Assembly (NCBI GenBank): GCA_003244035.1
Contig: QHBV01000154.1
Coordinates: forward strand, 1,043-14,880
From: Solirubrobacterales bacterium
GTDB lineage: Bacteria > Actinomycetota > Thermoleophilia > Solirubrobacterales > Solirubrobacteraceae
DNA length: 13,838 nt
Direction: 5' to 3'
The position numbers and the translations under genes were made by a program. This document shows, piece after piece, positions 7,973 through 13,838 of the stretch. Positions within the stretch are counted from its first letter, which is position 1; each line of letters opens with the position of its first letter. The notes beneath the pieces are model-generated. The model was not told the origin of the DNA and did no database searches. It worked only from the letters and a program-made list of their open reading frames with translations.

Positions 7973-9304
7973 TCACTCGTCCAGTGCGGCTCGCACGGCC
8001 TCGGCGAGCCGCGCGCCCACCGCCTCGGTCTCCTCCTCGCTGGACGCCTCCACCATCACCCTGATCAGTGACTCGGTTCCGGACGCACGGACGAGGACAC
8101 GGCCGCGGCCACTCACCGCGATGTTCGCTTGGTCGATCGCCACGCGCACCGACGGGTCCTCAATCGCCGCGGCGAGCGCGGCACGGTCGCTGGCGCGGAT
8201 ATTGACGAGCCGCTGCGGAAGCTTGTGCATCGCGTCGCGCTCGCGCAGATCGCGTTCGCCCAGCGCCTCGAGCGTGAGCAGCGCGCTCGCGATGCCGTCG
8301 CCCGAGGGGCCGAAGCCGAGGTCGATGATGTGACCGGACTGCTCTCCGCCGAGCATCCACCCGCGCCGGCGCAGCTCGTCGAGCACGTAACGATCCCCAA
8401 CCGGGGTGGTCGCGACCCCGATCCCGGCCGCCGCCATCGCCTGGTGGAACCCGTAGTTGGTCATCACCGTTACGGCGACGCCGCCGCCAGCCAGCCGCCC
8501 GCGCTCGCGCAGGTGCAGCGCGGCGAGCGCGACCAGCTCGTCGCCGTCGACGACGACGCCGTCGCGATCGACGGCCAGGACCCGGTCACCGTCCCCGTCG
8601 AACGAGAATCCCACGTCGTATCCACCCCGTGCGAGGAGCGGAGCGAATCCACCGATCTGCGTCGAGCCGCATCGATCGTTGATGTTGCGTCCGTTGGGCT
8701 GGTCGGCGACGATCTCGACCTCGGCTCCCAGCCGGCGGAAGATCTCGGGTGCGGCTTGGTAGGTCGCGCCGTTGGCACAGTCCAGCAGGATCCGGCGCCG
8801 GCTCAGGTCAAGCTCCGCAAAGCGCCCGTGCAGCTCCTCTAGGTAGTGCGCGAGCGCTCCGGGAAAGCCATGCACGCGACCGATCCGCTCCGGCGGCGCC
8901 GGAGCGCGCGCAAGCTCCTCCTCGATCGCATGCTCGGTGTCATCATCGAGCTTGAACCCGTCCCCGCCGAACAGCTTGATCCCGTTGTCCTCGAAGGAGT
9001 TGTGTGACGCCGAGATCACAGCCGCGAGCTGCAGGGCATGGCGGCGGACGAGCAGCGCGGCGGCTGGGGTCGGCAGCACTCCCGCAAGCAGCGCCTCCCC
9101 CCCGGCGGCGGCGACGCCGGCCGCGATCGCCGACTCGAGCATCTCGCCGGATTCGCGCGTATCCCGCACGATCAGCACTCGCGGATGCTCGGTCCCTCCG
9201 GTGCGCGACACAGCCACGCGCGCCAGCGACAGCGCGAGCTCGGCGGTCAAGAAGTGTCCCGCCCGCCCACGGACCCCATCCGTGCCAAAGAGCTGGCGCG
9301 CCAT
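7973..9304 (-). CDS. glmM: Phosphoglucosamine mutase
   Basis: A 443-residue alpha-D-phosphohexomutase converting glucosamine-6-phosphate to glucosamine-1-phosphate, the step after GlmS. It opens with FGTDGVRG (6-13). The phosphoserine loop is ISASHN (97-102), with S100 as the expected phosphorylated residue. The Mg loop is DGDGDR (236-241), the sugar-binding loop GGEQSGH (319-325) and the phosphate-binding loop RASGTES (406-412). The residue after SHN is Ser (S103), where most family members have Pro. The start at 9304 puts FGTDG close to the N-terminus as usual; AAGAGG lies about ten bases upstream. It follows rpsI by 42 bp on the same strand and ends 28 bp from the convergent nuclease gene. 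Confidence 0.97.
   Translation of the reverse strand: MARQLFGTDGVRGRAGHFLTAELALSLARVAVSRTGGTEHPRVLIVRDTRESGEMLESAIAAGVAAAGGEALLAGVLPTPAAALLVRRHALQLAAVISASHNSFEDNGIKLFGGDGFKLDDDTEHAIEEELARAPAPPERIGRVHGFPGALAHYLEELHGRFAELDLSRRRILLDCANGATYQAAPEIFRRLGAEVEIVADQPNGRNINDRCGSTQIGGFAPLLARGGYDVGFSFDGDGDRVLAVDRDGVVVDGDELVALAALHLRERGRLAGGGVAVTVMTNYGFHQAMAAAGIGVATTPVGDRYVLDELRRRGWMLGGEQSGHIIDLGFGPSGDGIASALLTLEALGERDLRERDAMHKLPQRLVNIRASDRAALAAAIEDPSVRVAIDQANIAVSGRGRVLVRASGTESLIRVMVEASSEEETEAVGARLAEAVRAALDE
8886..8906. repeat. 9-bp hairpin within glmM
   Basis: CGCTCCGGC (8886-8894) and GCCGGAGCG (8898-8906) are perfect complements around GGC. It lies in a Pro/Ala-rich loop region of GlmM. In such GC-rich DNA this may be chance. 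Confidence 0.4.
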
Positions 9305-9346
9305 CCGGCAGGAGCCTCTTGCGGCCGGCGGTACTGGTTCCGCGCG

Positions 9347-10180
9347 CTAGCGCTTGGAGAACTGCGGCCGCTTGCGGGCCTTCTTCAGGCCGGCCTTCTT
9401 GCGCTCCTTGACCCGCGGATCGCGGGTCAAGAAGCCGCGCCGCTTGAGCTCGCCCCGCAGGTGCGGGTCGGCCTCGATCAGCGCCCGCGAGATTCCGTGG
9501 CGCAGCGCCCCCGCCTGCGCGGCGACACCGCCACCGTGCATCCTCGCGACGACGTCCATCCGCGATTCGTAGCCCACCGTCTCCAGCGGCTGGCGGATGA
9601 CGCGCCTGAGCGTGTCGCGCGGGAACAGGGTCTCGAGCGTCTTGCCGTTGACGGAGTAGGTTCCAGCCCCCGGCTTCAGGATCACTCGCGCGACCGCCGT
9701 CTTGCGCTTGCCGGTGGCGGTATAACGAGCCCCCGCGGCGAGATCGATCGCGGCGTCGGCGATCGGCTGGGCCAGGTCCTCGGGTTCCTGCTCGCGCAAC
9801 GCGGCCGCCTCGGCCTCGGCCTCTGCCGCGGCCTTGGCCTCGGCGTCGAGGAACTCCTGAGTGTCGGGGACGATGTCGGGGATGAGGTCGGCGCCCGGAA
9901 TCTCGGGCTTGGCGCGCGGCACAAGCTCGACCTCCTCGAGCTCGGTGGCCGGAATGGGCTCGGGCTCCGCGGCGGACGGCTCGGCGGCGGCCGGCTGGGC
10001 AGGTTCCGAGTCCGGGGCGGGCGGCTCCTGCGAGGCCACCGGCGTGGAGGTCACGGCCGGGTCGGAGGCACTCGCGTTCGAGGCCGGCGGCTCCGGACCG
10101 GGGTCCGAAGCGCGCGGTGCCTCCGGGTCGGTCGTGGCCTTCCGCTCCTGCTCGTCGTCGGGATGCTCGGCGTCGGTCAC
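9347..10180 (-). CDS. rpsI: 30S ribosomal protein S9 with long acidic N-terminal extension
   Basis: A 277-residue protein whose last 126 residues are a complete S9: YTATGKRKTAVARVIL (153-168), HGGGVAAQAGALRHGISRAL (215-234), FLTRDPRVKERKKAGLKKAR (250-269) and the canonical PQFSKR end that reaches the ribosomal P site. Bacterial S9 is usually about 130 residues; some actinobacterial ones carry 20-30 extra. Here residues 1-150 are an additional Pro/Ala/Glu/Asp-rich, probably disordered segment, with a likely helix near 110-131 (FLDAEAKAAAEAEAEAAALR). Its GTG overlaps the rplM stop as GTGA. The extension is in frame with no internal stop, but a start just before residue 150 cannot be fully excluded; no good internal ribosome site is evident. 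Confidence 0.95.
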   Translation of the reverse strand: MTDAEHPDDEQERKATTDPEAPRASDPGPEPPASNASASDPAVTSTPVASQEPPAPDSEPAQPAAAEPSAAEPEPIPATELEEVELVPRAKPEIPGADLIPDIVPDTQEFLDAEAKAAAEAEAEAAALREQEPEDLAQPIADAAIDLAAGARYTATGKRKTAVARVILKPGAGTYSVNGKTLETLFPRDTLRRVIRQPLETVGYESRMDVVARMHGGGVAAQAGALRHGISRALIEADPHLRGELKRRGFLTRDPRVKERKKAGLKKARKRPQFSKR

Positions 10181-10611
10181 GTCTGGATCTCCATCGGTTT
10201 CGGCTGCTGGGCGATGTGCGGGTGCTCGGGACCGGCGTACACCTTGAGCTTGGTCAGCTGCTTGCGAGCGAGGCGGTTACGGGGCAGCATCCCCTTGACC
10301 GCGAGGCGGATGACCTGCTCGGGCCTGCGGTCGAGCATCTCGGCGAGCGTCCGCGACTTCAGCCCTCCCGGGTAACCGGAGTGCCGGTAGTAGCGCTTGG
10401 CGGCCCGCTTGTTGCCTGTGACCGCGATCCTCTCGGCGTTGACGACGACCACGAAGTCGCCGGTGTCGACGTGCGGGGTGTAGGTCGGCTTGCGCTTGCC
10501 GCGCAGCGCATCGGCGATCTGCGTGGCAAGCCTGCCGAGCGTTTGCCCGGAGGCGTCGACGAGGAGCCAGTTGCGCTCCCTGTCTGCTGGTGTGGCGACG
10601 TAGGTCTTCAT
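10177..10611 (-). CDS. rplM: 50S ribosomal protein L13
   Basis: A 144-residue L13, normal length. Signatures: RNWLLVDASGQTLGRLATQI (13-32), YTPHVDTGDFVVVVNAERI (44-62), YRHSGYPGGLK (75-85), GMLPRNRL (107-114) and LKVYAGPEHPH (122-132). I chose ATG 10611 because L13 proteins typically begin MKTY(V/I)A. The frame stays open to a GTG at 10677, but that would add 22 residues not seen in the family. No clear Shine-Dalgarno precedes the ATG; instead a perfect 10-bp hairpin ends 11 bases upstream. It heads the rplM-rpsI-glmM operon. Confidence 0.97.
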   Translation of the reverse strand: MKTYVATPADRERNWLLVDASGQTLGRLATQIADALRGKRKPTYTPHVDTGDFVVVVNAERIAVTGNKRAAKRYYRHSGYPGGLKSRTLAEMLDRRPEQVIRLAVKGMLPRNRLARKQLTKLKVYAGPEHPHIAQQPKPMEIQT

Positions 10612-10622
10612 GACACGCACGA

Positions 10623-10645
10623 GCCGCGCGAGCTGCTCGCGCGGC
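10623..10645 (-). promoter_or_regulatory. Hairpin in the rplM leader, candidate ribosomal-protein leader
   Basis: GCCGCGCGAG and CTCGCGCGGC (10623-10632, 10636-10645) pair perfectly over 10 bp with a 3-nt loop. On the rplM transcript the stem ends 11 bases before the ATG, where a Shine-Dalgarno would normally sit. Autogenous control by L13 leaders is known in other bacteria; that this hairpin does so is inference. Confidence 0.5.
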
Positions 10646-10654
10646 CGGCGGCAG

Positions 10655-10660
10655 ATGATA
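10655..10660 (-). promoter_or_regulatory. Candidate -10 element for rplM-rpsI-glmM
   Basis: The minus strand reads TATCAT, close to the TATNAT consensus, 43 bp before the rplM ATG. A start about seven bases downstream would give a leader of some 36 nt made up mostly of the hairpin at 10623-10645. The -35 region is not recognisable. Confidence 0.4.
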
Positions 10661-10743
10661 GCCGCCACGGCGCCCACCTTGCGTCCGGGCGGCCGGGAGG
10701 CTGCGCTCGCCGGGAGCTCGCGAGGCTCGGAGCCGAACCGCAG

Positions 10744-11257
10744 TCAGGAAGCCGTGTTCGTGAGGCTCGAGACCTGGATCGCGGCGATGCGAATGTTGTC
10801 GATGGTCGACCCGGGAGCGTGGTTGTCCGAGCAGATCAATTGTGCGGATCCCGCGCTCGTGAGCCTGTGTACGACTTGGAGCGAAAATGCCGCACGCACC
10901 ACGCCGGCGGTGTGAACCGGGATTGCCGAGGAAGTTGCTCCTCGCTGCGGTCTCGGCGCTCTCGGTCGACCACTTGAGCTGATCGATCGCAAAGTCGTAG
11001 GCGTCCGAGAGCTTGCCGTAGTCGCTGACCAGCAGCTCCCGCAGGCGGTCGACGCCGAACTGCGCGGTCGCGATTCCCTGTGCGATGTCGGCCGAGATCG
11101 CGCTCGCCTTGTCGCTGACCTGGGTCAGCTCCTTCGAGCCATCGCCGCCGTCGGTCCAGATCGAGATGATCGAGAACAGTCCTGCGACCGCTCCCAGGGC
11201 GCTGCTTGACGAACACCATCCGCAGGAGACGGATCAGGACAACGCCTTCAACTTCAT
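10744..11257 (-). pseudogene. Decayed gene of unknown function (membrane/coil segment plus beta-rich tail)
   Basis: No intact gene is present between rplM and guaA, but two protein-like stretches lie in different frames. From about 11200 to 10919 one frame reads ALGAVAGLFSIISIWTD, a likely membrane segment, then about 75 residues of helical character (KELTQVSDKASAISADIAQ, FGVDRLRELLVSDYGKLSDA, YDFAIDQLKWSTESAETAAR). From about 10926 to the TGA at 10744 another frame reads AIPVHTAGVVRAAFSLQVVH and ends QLICSDNHAPGSTIDNIRIA, then AIQVSSLTNTAS, which resembles the C-terminal beta-sandwich tail of secreted actinobacterial proteins. A frame change near 10920-10945 would join them. Upstream in the first frame, MKLKALS at 11257 runs into a TGA at 11234. 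I recognise no family. It could be one broken gene or two fused remnants. Confidence 0.45.
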
Positions 11258-11315
11258 CGCCGTCCAGTCGTAGCGAGCTTCCAAATTGCTGGGCCCAAGC
11301 GAGTCGAGTTCACGC

Positions 11316-11348
11316 GCGGCTGCAAGCGGAGGAGGCGCCCGCAGCCGC
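11316..11348 (-). terminator. Stem-loop just after guaA, possible transcript end
   Basis: GCGGCTGC and GCAGCCGC (8-bp perfect arms at 11341-11348 and 11316-11323) flank a 17-nt loop directly after the guaA stop. There is no T-run, so it is at best a non-canonical terminator or an RNA-stabilising 3' hairpin. Confidence 0.3.
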
Positions 11349-11350
11349 CC

Positions 11351-12898
11351 CTACTCCCACTCGATCGTACCGGGCGGTTTGCTTGTGATGTCGAGCACCA
11401 CCCGCCCGACGGCGGGGATCTCGCCCGTCATCCGCGAGGCGATCTGCTCGAGCAGGTCATAGGGCAGACGCGCCCAGTCGGCGGTCATCGCGTCGTCACT
11501 GGTCACGGCGCGGATCACGATCACGCTGCCGTACGTGCGCGAGTCGCCCTGCACCCCGACCGTGCGGATGTCGGGGAGCACGCAAAAGGACTGCCACAGC
11601 TCCCGGTAGAGGCCCGCCTCGCGGATCTCCTGCTGGAGGATCGCGTCCGCCTCGCGCAGGACCTCGAGGCGCTCGCGGGTCGCCTCGCCACCCACGATCC
11701 TGATCGCGAGTCCGGGACCCGGGAACGGCTGGCGCCACACGAGCCGCTCCGGCAATCCGAGCTCGGCCCCGACCGCGCGCACCTCGTCCTTGAACAGGGC
11801 CCGCAGCGGTTCGACCAGCCCGAACCGCAGGTCCGCCGGCAGCCCCCCGACGTTGTGATGGGACTTGATCATCGCCGCACCGTGCCCGCCGCCGGACTCG
11901 ATCACGTCGGAGTACAGCGTCCCCTGCACCAGGAAGCCCACGTCCGGCAGCCGGCTTGCCTCCTGTTCGAACACCCGAATGAACTCGGCTCCGATCCGCT
12001 TGCGCTTGACCTCGGGATCGCTGACGCCCCGTAGGGCGGCCAGGAACCGCTCGGAGGCGTCGACCGCCACCAGCGGGACGCGGAAGTGGTCGCGGAAGGC
12101 GGCGATCACCTGCTCGCCCTCGTTCTTGCGCATCAACCCGTGATCGACGAACACACACGTCAGCCGATCGCCGATCGCGCGGTGCACGAGCAGCGCGGCG
12201 ACGCTTGAGTCGACGCCTCCCGAGAGTCCGCAGATCGCGTGCCCCTCCCCCACCTGCGCGGCGATCCGCTGCACCTGGTCCTCGATCACCGAGCTCGGGC
12301 TCCACGAGCGCTCGCAGCCGCACACGTCCTCCAGGAAGTTCGTGAGCACCTGCTGCCCATACGGCGTGTGCACCACCTCCGGATGGAACTGGATCCCGTA
12401 GACCCCGCGATCGACCGATTCCAGCGCGGCCACCGGCGACGCGGTCGAAGAGGCCAGCGCCGTGAACCCGGGCGGCGGTGCGAACACCGCGTCCCGGTGC
12501 GACATCCAGCAGGTCTGCTCCGAGGGGGTCCCTGCCAGCAGCCGCCCGGTCTCGTGCACGGTCAACCGCGAGCGCCCGAACTCGCCCACCTCGGCCGCCC
12601 GCACCCGGCCGCCGAGCTCTCTGCAGAGCAGCTGCATCCCGTAGCAGATGCCGAGCACCGGGATCCCCAGCTCGAGCACTTCGGGGTCCAGCGGTGGCGC
12701 CCCGTCGGCGTACACCGACGCCGGCCCGCCGGACAGGATCACGCCCTTGGGGCGTCGCTCGCGCACCGCGCCGATGCCGGCGTGATGCGGCAGCAGCTCG
12801 GAGAAGACCCCGCACTCGCGGACCCGGCGGGCGATCAGCTGCGAGTACTGACCGCCGTAGTCGAGCACCACGACCTCTTCCTGTACGGGGGGGCGCAT
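11351..12898 (-). CDS. guaA: GMP synthase (glutamine-hydrolysing)
   Basis: A 515-residue (from ATG 12898) cytoplasmic enzyme converting XMP to GMP. The class I glutaminase domain has LDYGGQYSQLIARRVRE (12-28), SGGPASVY (56-63), nucleophile C85 in GICYGMQLL, and H172/E174 in FHPEV. The ATP-pyrophosphatase domain has the P-loop SGGVDSS (226-232) and QGTLYSDVIES (325-335), then KSHHNVGGLP (345-354). The C-terminal dimerisation domain has RQPFPGPGLAIR (389-400) and the canonical IEWE end. The start is uncertain: ATG 12898 gives a family-like 11 residues before LDYGG but sits inside a perfect palindrome. GTG 12871 has a good Shine-Dalgarno but trims the first beta strand, giving 506 residues. It lies downstream of the guaB3-type gene on the same strand. 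Confidence 0.96.
   Translation of the reverse strand: MRPPVQEEVVVLDYGGQYSQLIARRVRECGVFSELLPHHAGIGAVRERRPKGVILSGGPASVYADGAPPLDPEVLELGIPVLGICYGMQLLCRELGGRVRAAEVGEFGRSRLTVHETGRLLAGTPSEQTCWMSHRDAVFAPPPGFTALASSTASPVAALESVDRGVYGIQFHPEVVHTPYGQQVLTNFLEDVCGCERSWSPSSVIEDQVQRIAAQVGEGHAICGLSGGVDSSVAALLVHRAIGDRLTCVFVDHGLMRKNEGEQVIAAFRDHFRVPLVAVDASERFLAALRGVSDPEVKRKRIGAEFIRVFEQEASRLPDVGFLVQGTLYSDVIESGGGHGAAMIKSHHNVGGLPADLRFGLVEPLRALFKDEVRAVGAELGLPERLVWRQPFPGPGLAIRIVGGEATRERLEVLREADAILQQEIREAGLYRELWQSFCVLPDIRTVGVQGDSRTYGSVIVIRAVTSDDAMTADWARLPYDLLEQIASRMTGEIPAVGRVVLDITSKPPGTIEWE
12874..12882 (-). promoter_or_regulatory. Purine-rich site that may set the guaA start at GTG 12871
   Basis: The minus strand reads AGGAAGAGG, two bases from GTG at 12871 (seven bases when counted from the first AGGA). 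It is more Shine-Dalgarno-like than the G-run before ATG 12898. It could be a coincidence of Glu codons within the longer reading. Confidence 0.4.
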
Positions 12899-12908
12899 GC
12901 GCCCCCCC
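12887..12908. repeat. Perfect 22-bp palindrome 1, contains the guaA ATG
   Basis: Seven G, CGCATGCG, seven C: fully self-complementary. The candidate guaA start codon (12898-12896) is in the centre. As RNA it folds to a 9-bp stem with a CAUG loop. Confidence 0.97.
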
Positions 12909-12909
12909 G

Positions 12910-12931
12910 CCGGCCGCGCATGCGCGGCCGG
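12910..12931. repeat. Perfect 22-bp palindrome 2
   Basis: Left half CCGGCCGCGCA, right half its exact complement, centred on GCATGC. One base separates it from palindrome 1. Confidence 0.97.
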
Positions 12932-12955
12932 GGCCGGCGTGCATGCACGCCGGCC
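12932..12955. repeat. Perfect 24-bp palindrome 3
   Basis: Left half GGCCGGCGTGCA, right half its exact complement, centred on GCATGC. It abuts palindrome 2 with no gap and ends 16 bp from the stop of the guaB3-type gene. Confidence 0.97.
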
Positions 12956-12971
12956 TTCCAATCTGGGCGTA

Positions 12972-13838
12972 TCAGTCGCCGACACCGACCGCCGCCGCCT
13001 TGCCCGCCGCGCCCATCCCCACGCCCTGCTCGCGCTGGAGCTGCTTGCCCTCGGTCTGCAGAGATGGCGCGACCATCAACTCGGCACGGTTGAACTCGGC
13101 GATATCGCGGTAGCCGCAGGTCGCCATCGAGGTGCGCAGGCCGCCCATCAGGTTGAAGGTGCCGTCGTTCTCGCGCGCTGGACCCCTGATGATCGCCTCG
13201 AGCGAGCCATTCGGGGTCGTCGCCACCCGAGCGCCGCGCGGGAGCGTCGGGTGGAACGTGGCCATCCCCCAGTTGAAGCCACGGCCGGGGGCCTCGTAGG
13301 CACGCGCGAGCGCCGACCCGAGCATCACGGCATCGGCGCCACACGCGATCGCCTTGGCGATGTCGCCGCCGTTGCGCATCCCGCCGTCGGCGATCACCTT
13401 GACGTAATCGCCGGTCTCGAGCATGTGCTGCGAGCGCGCGGCGGCGACGTCCGCGATCGCGGTCGCCTGCGGAACACCGATCCCCAGCACCCCTCGAGTC
13501 GTGCAGATCGCGCCCGGGCCGACGCCGACAAGCACCCCCGCGGCGCCGGTACGCATCAGGTGAAGGCCCGTGTGATACGAGGCGCACCCCCCGACCAGCA
13601 CCGGCGTCGGCGCGAGGTCGCGGATGAACTCCTTGAGGTTCAGCGGCGGCCGGCTCCCGTCGAGCGAGACGTGCTCGGCGGAGACGACGGTGCCCTGGAT
13701 CACGAGGATGTCGAGCCCCGCCTCGAGCGCGCCCTCGTAGTGGGCTTGCACCCTCTGCGGGGTCAGCGACGCGGCCGCCACGACTCCCTGACGCTTGATC
13801 TCCGCGATCCGCTGCGCGATCAGCTCGGGCTTGACCGG
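12972..13838 (-). CDS. guaB3: GuaB3-type IMP dehydrogenase family protein, 5' end outside window
   Basis: The frame is open from the window edge (first visible residues PVKPELIAQRIAEIKRQGV) to the TGA at 12972, 288 residues, the C-terminal three quarters or so of the protein. Family signatures: LDILVIQGTVVSAEHVS, PLNLKEFI, LVGGCASYHTGLHLMRTGAA, GVGPGAICTTRGVLGIGVPQ, VIADGGMRNGGDIAKAIACG, EAPGRGFNWGMATFHPTLPRG and NLMGGLRTSMATCGY. These match the GuaB3 subfamily, single-domain IMP dehydrogenase relatives typical of actinobacteria and cyanobacteria, not canonical CBS-domain GuaB. The active-site loop ICTTR keeps the Cys (codon 13505-13503) used as nucleophile by IMP dehydrogenases, so an IMP-to-XMP (or related) activity feeding GuaA is plausible. 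The last 20 residues are Gly/Ala-rich. No internal start should be taken for this gene; the true start lies beyond 13838. Confidence 0.93.
   Translation of the reverse strand, partial: PVKPELIAQRIAEIKRQGVVAAASLTPQRVQAHYEGALEAGLDILVIQGTVVSAEHVSLDGSRPPLNLKEFIRDLAPTPVLVGGCASYHTGLHLMRTGAAGVLVGVGPGAICTTRGVLGIGVPQATAIADVAAARSQHMLETGDYVKVIADGGMRNGGDIAKAIACGADAVMLGSALARAYEAPGRGFNWGMATFHPTLPRGARVATTPNGSLEAIIRGPARENDGTFNLMGGLRTSMATCGYRDIAEFNRAELMVAPSLQTEGKQLQREQGVGMGAAGKAAAVGVGD

Noticed and set aside
9038..10375. A 445-codon plus-strand frame opposite glmM, rpsI and rplM
   Set aside because: Same artefact; the middle Gly/Arg-rich repeats mirror the Pro/Ala-rich codons of the S9 extension.
10836..11219. 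A 127-codon minus-strand frame in the gap between rplM and guaA
   Set aside because: Its translation is Arg-rich and featureless, whereas the overlapping frame gives a membrane-plus-helix sequence that looks like real protein.
11496..12944. A 482-codon frame starting at the ATG in palindrome 3
   Set aside because: It is an out-of-frame shadow of guaA with low-complexity Arg/Gly content and no domains.
12887..12955. The palindrome array as an intrinsic terminator between guaB3 and guaA
   Set aside because: No T-run follows any stem in either direction, and the central GCATGC symmetry is not a terminator feature.

Overview
The window looks like chromosomal core DNA of a GC-rich actinobacterium. 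The base composition is roughly 70% G+C by eye, and codon third positions are almost all G or C. The order rplM-rpsI-glmM ... glmS-acpS-nnr-alr is a known actinobacterial arrangement, and a GuaB3-type IMP dehydrogenase paralogue sits beside guaA. A deep actinobacterial lineage such as Thermoleophilia is my guess; the sequence alone does not settle it. All genes but one lie on the minus strand.

From the right end, in transcription order: a guaB3-type gene (cut by the window edge) and guaA (13838-11351) form a guanine-nucleotide block. Three perfect palindromes spaced exactly 23 bp apart separate them. Positions 11350-10744 hold no intact gene, only what looks like a decayed gene with a stop and a frame change. 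Next come rplM (L13), rpsI (S9, with an unusual acidic extension of about 150 residues at its N-terminus) and glmM. A single plus-strand gene (7036-7944), an AbiEi-type winged-helix domain joined to a DUF559/Vsr-like nuclease domain, then interrupts the usual glmM-glmS neighbourhood. A 43-nt near-perfect palindrome lies over its first codons.

Beyond it, a tightly coupled operon runs leftwards: glmS, acpS, nnr, alr, a CCA-adding-type nucleotidyltransferase and a HIT-family hydrolase. Most junctions are 4-bp GTGA/ATGA overlaps or gaps under 25 bp. The first codons of a cold-shock protein appear at the left edge. GlmS and GlmM make glucosamine phosphates for peptidoglycan, Alr makes D-alanine, AcpS activates acyl carrier protein, Nnr repairs damaged NAD(P)H, the CCA enzyme matures tRNA, and L13/S9 are ribosomal proteins.

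The genes are mostly ordinary. The unusual signals are structural: the 23-bp-phased palindromes at guaA, a perfect 17-bp inverted repeat at the domain junction of nnr, the palindrome and inverted repeats around the inserted nuclease gene, a duplicated Shine-Dalgarno segment at glmS, a hairpin just upstream of rplM, and the long S9 extension. I saw no CRISPR array, tRNA, rRNA or insertion sequence.
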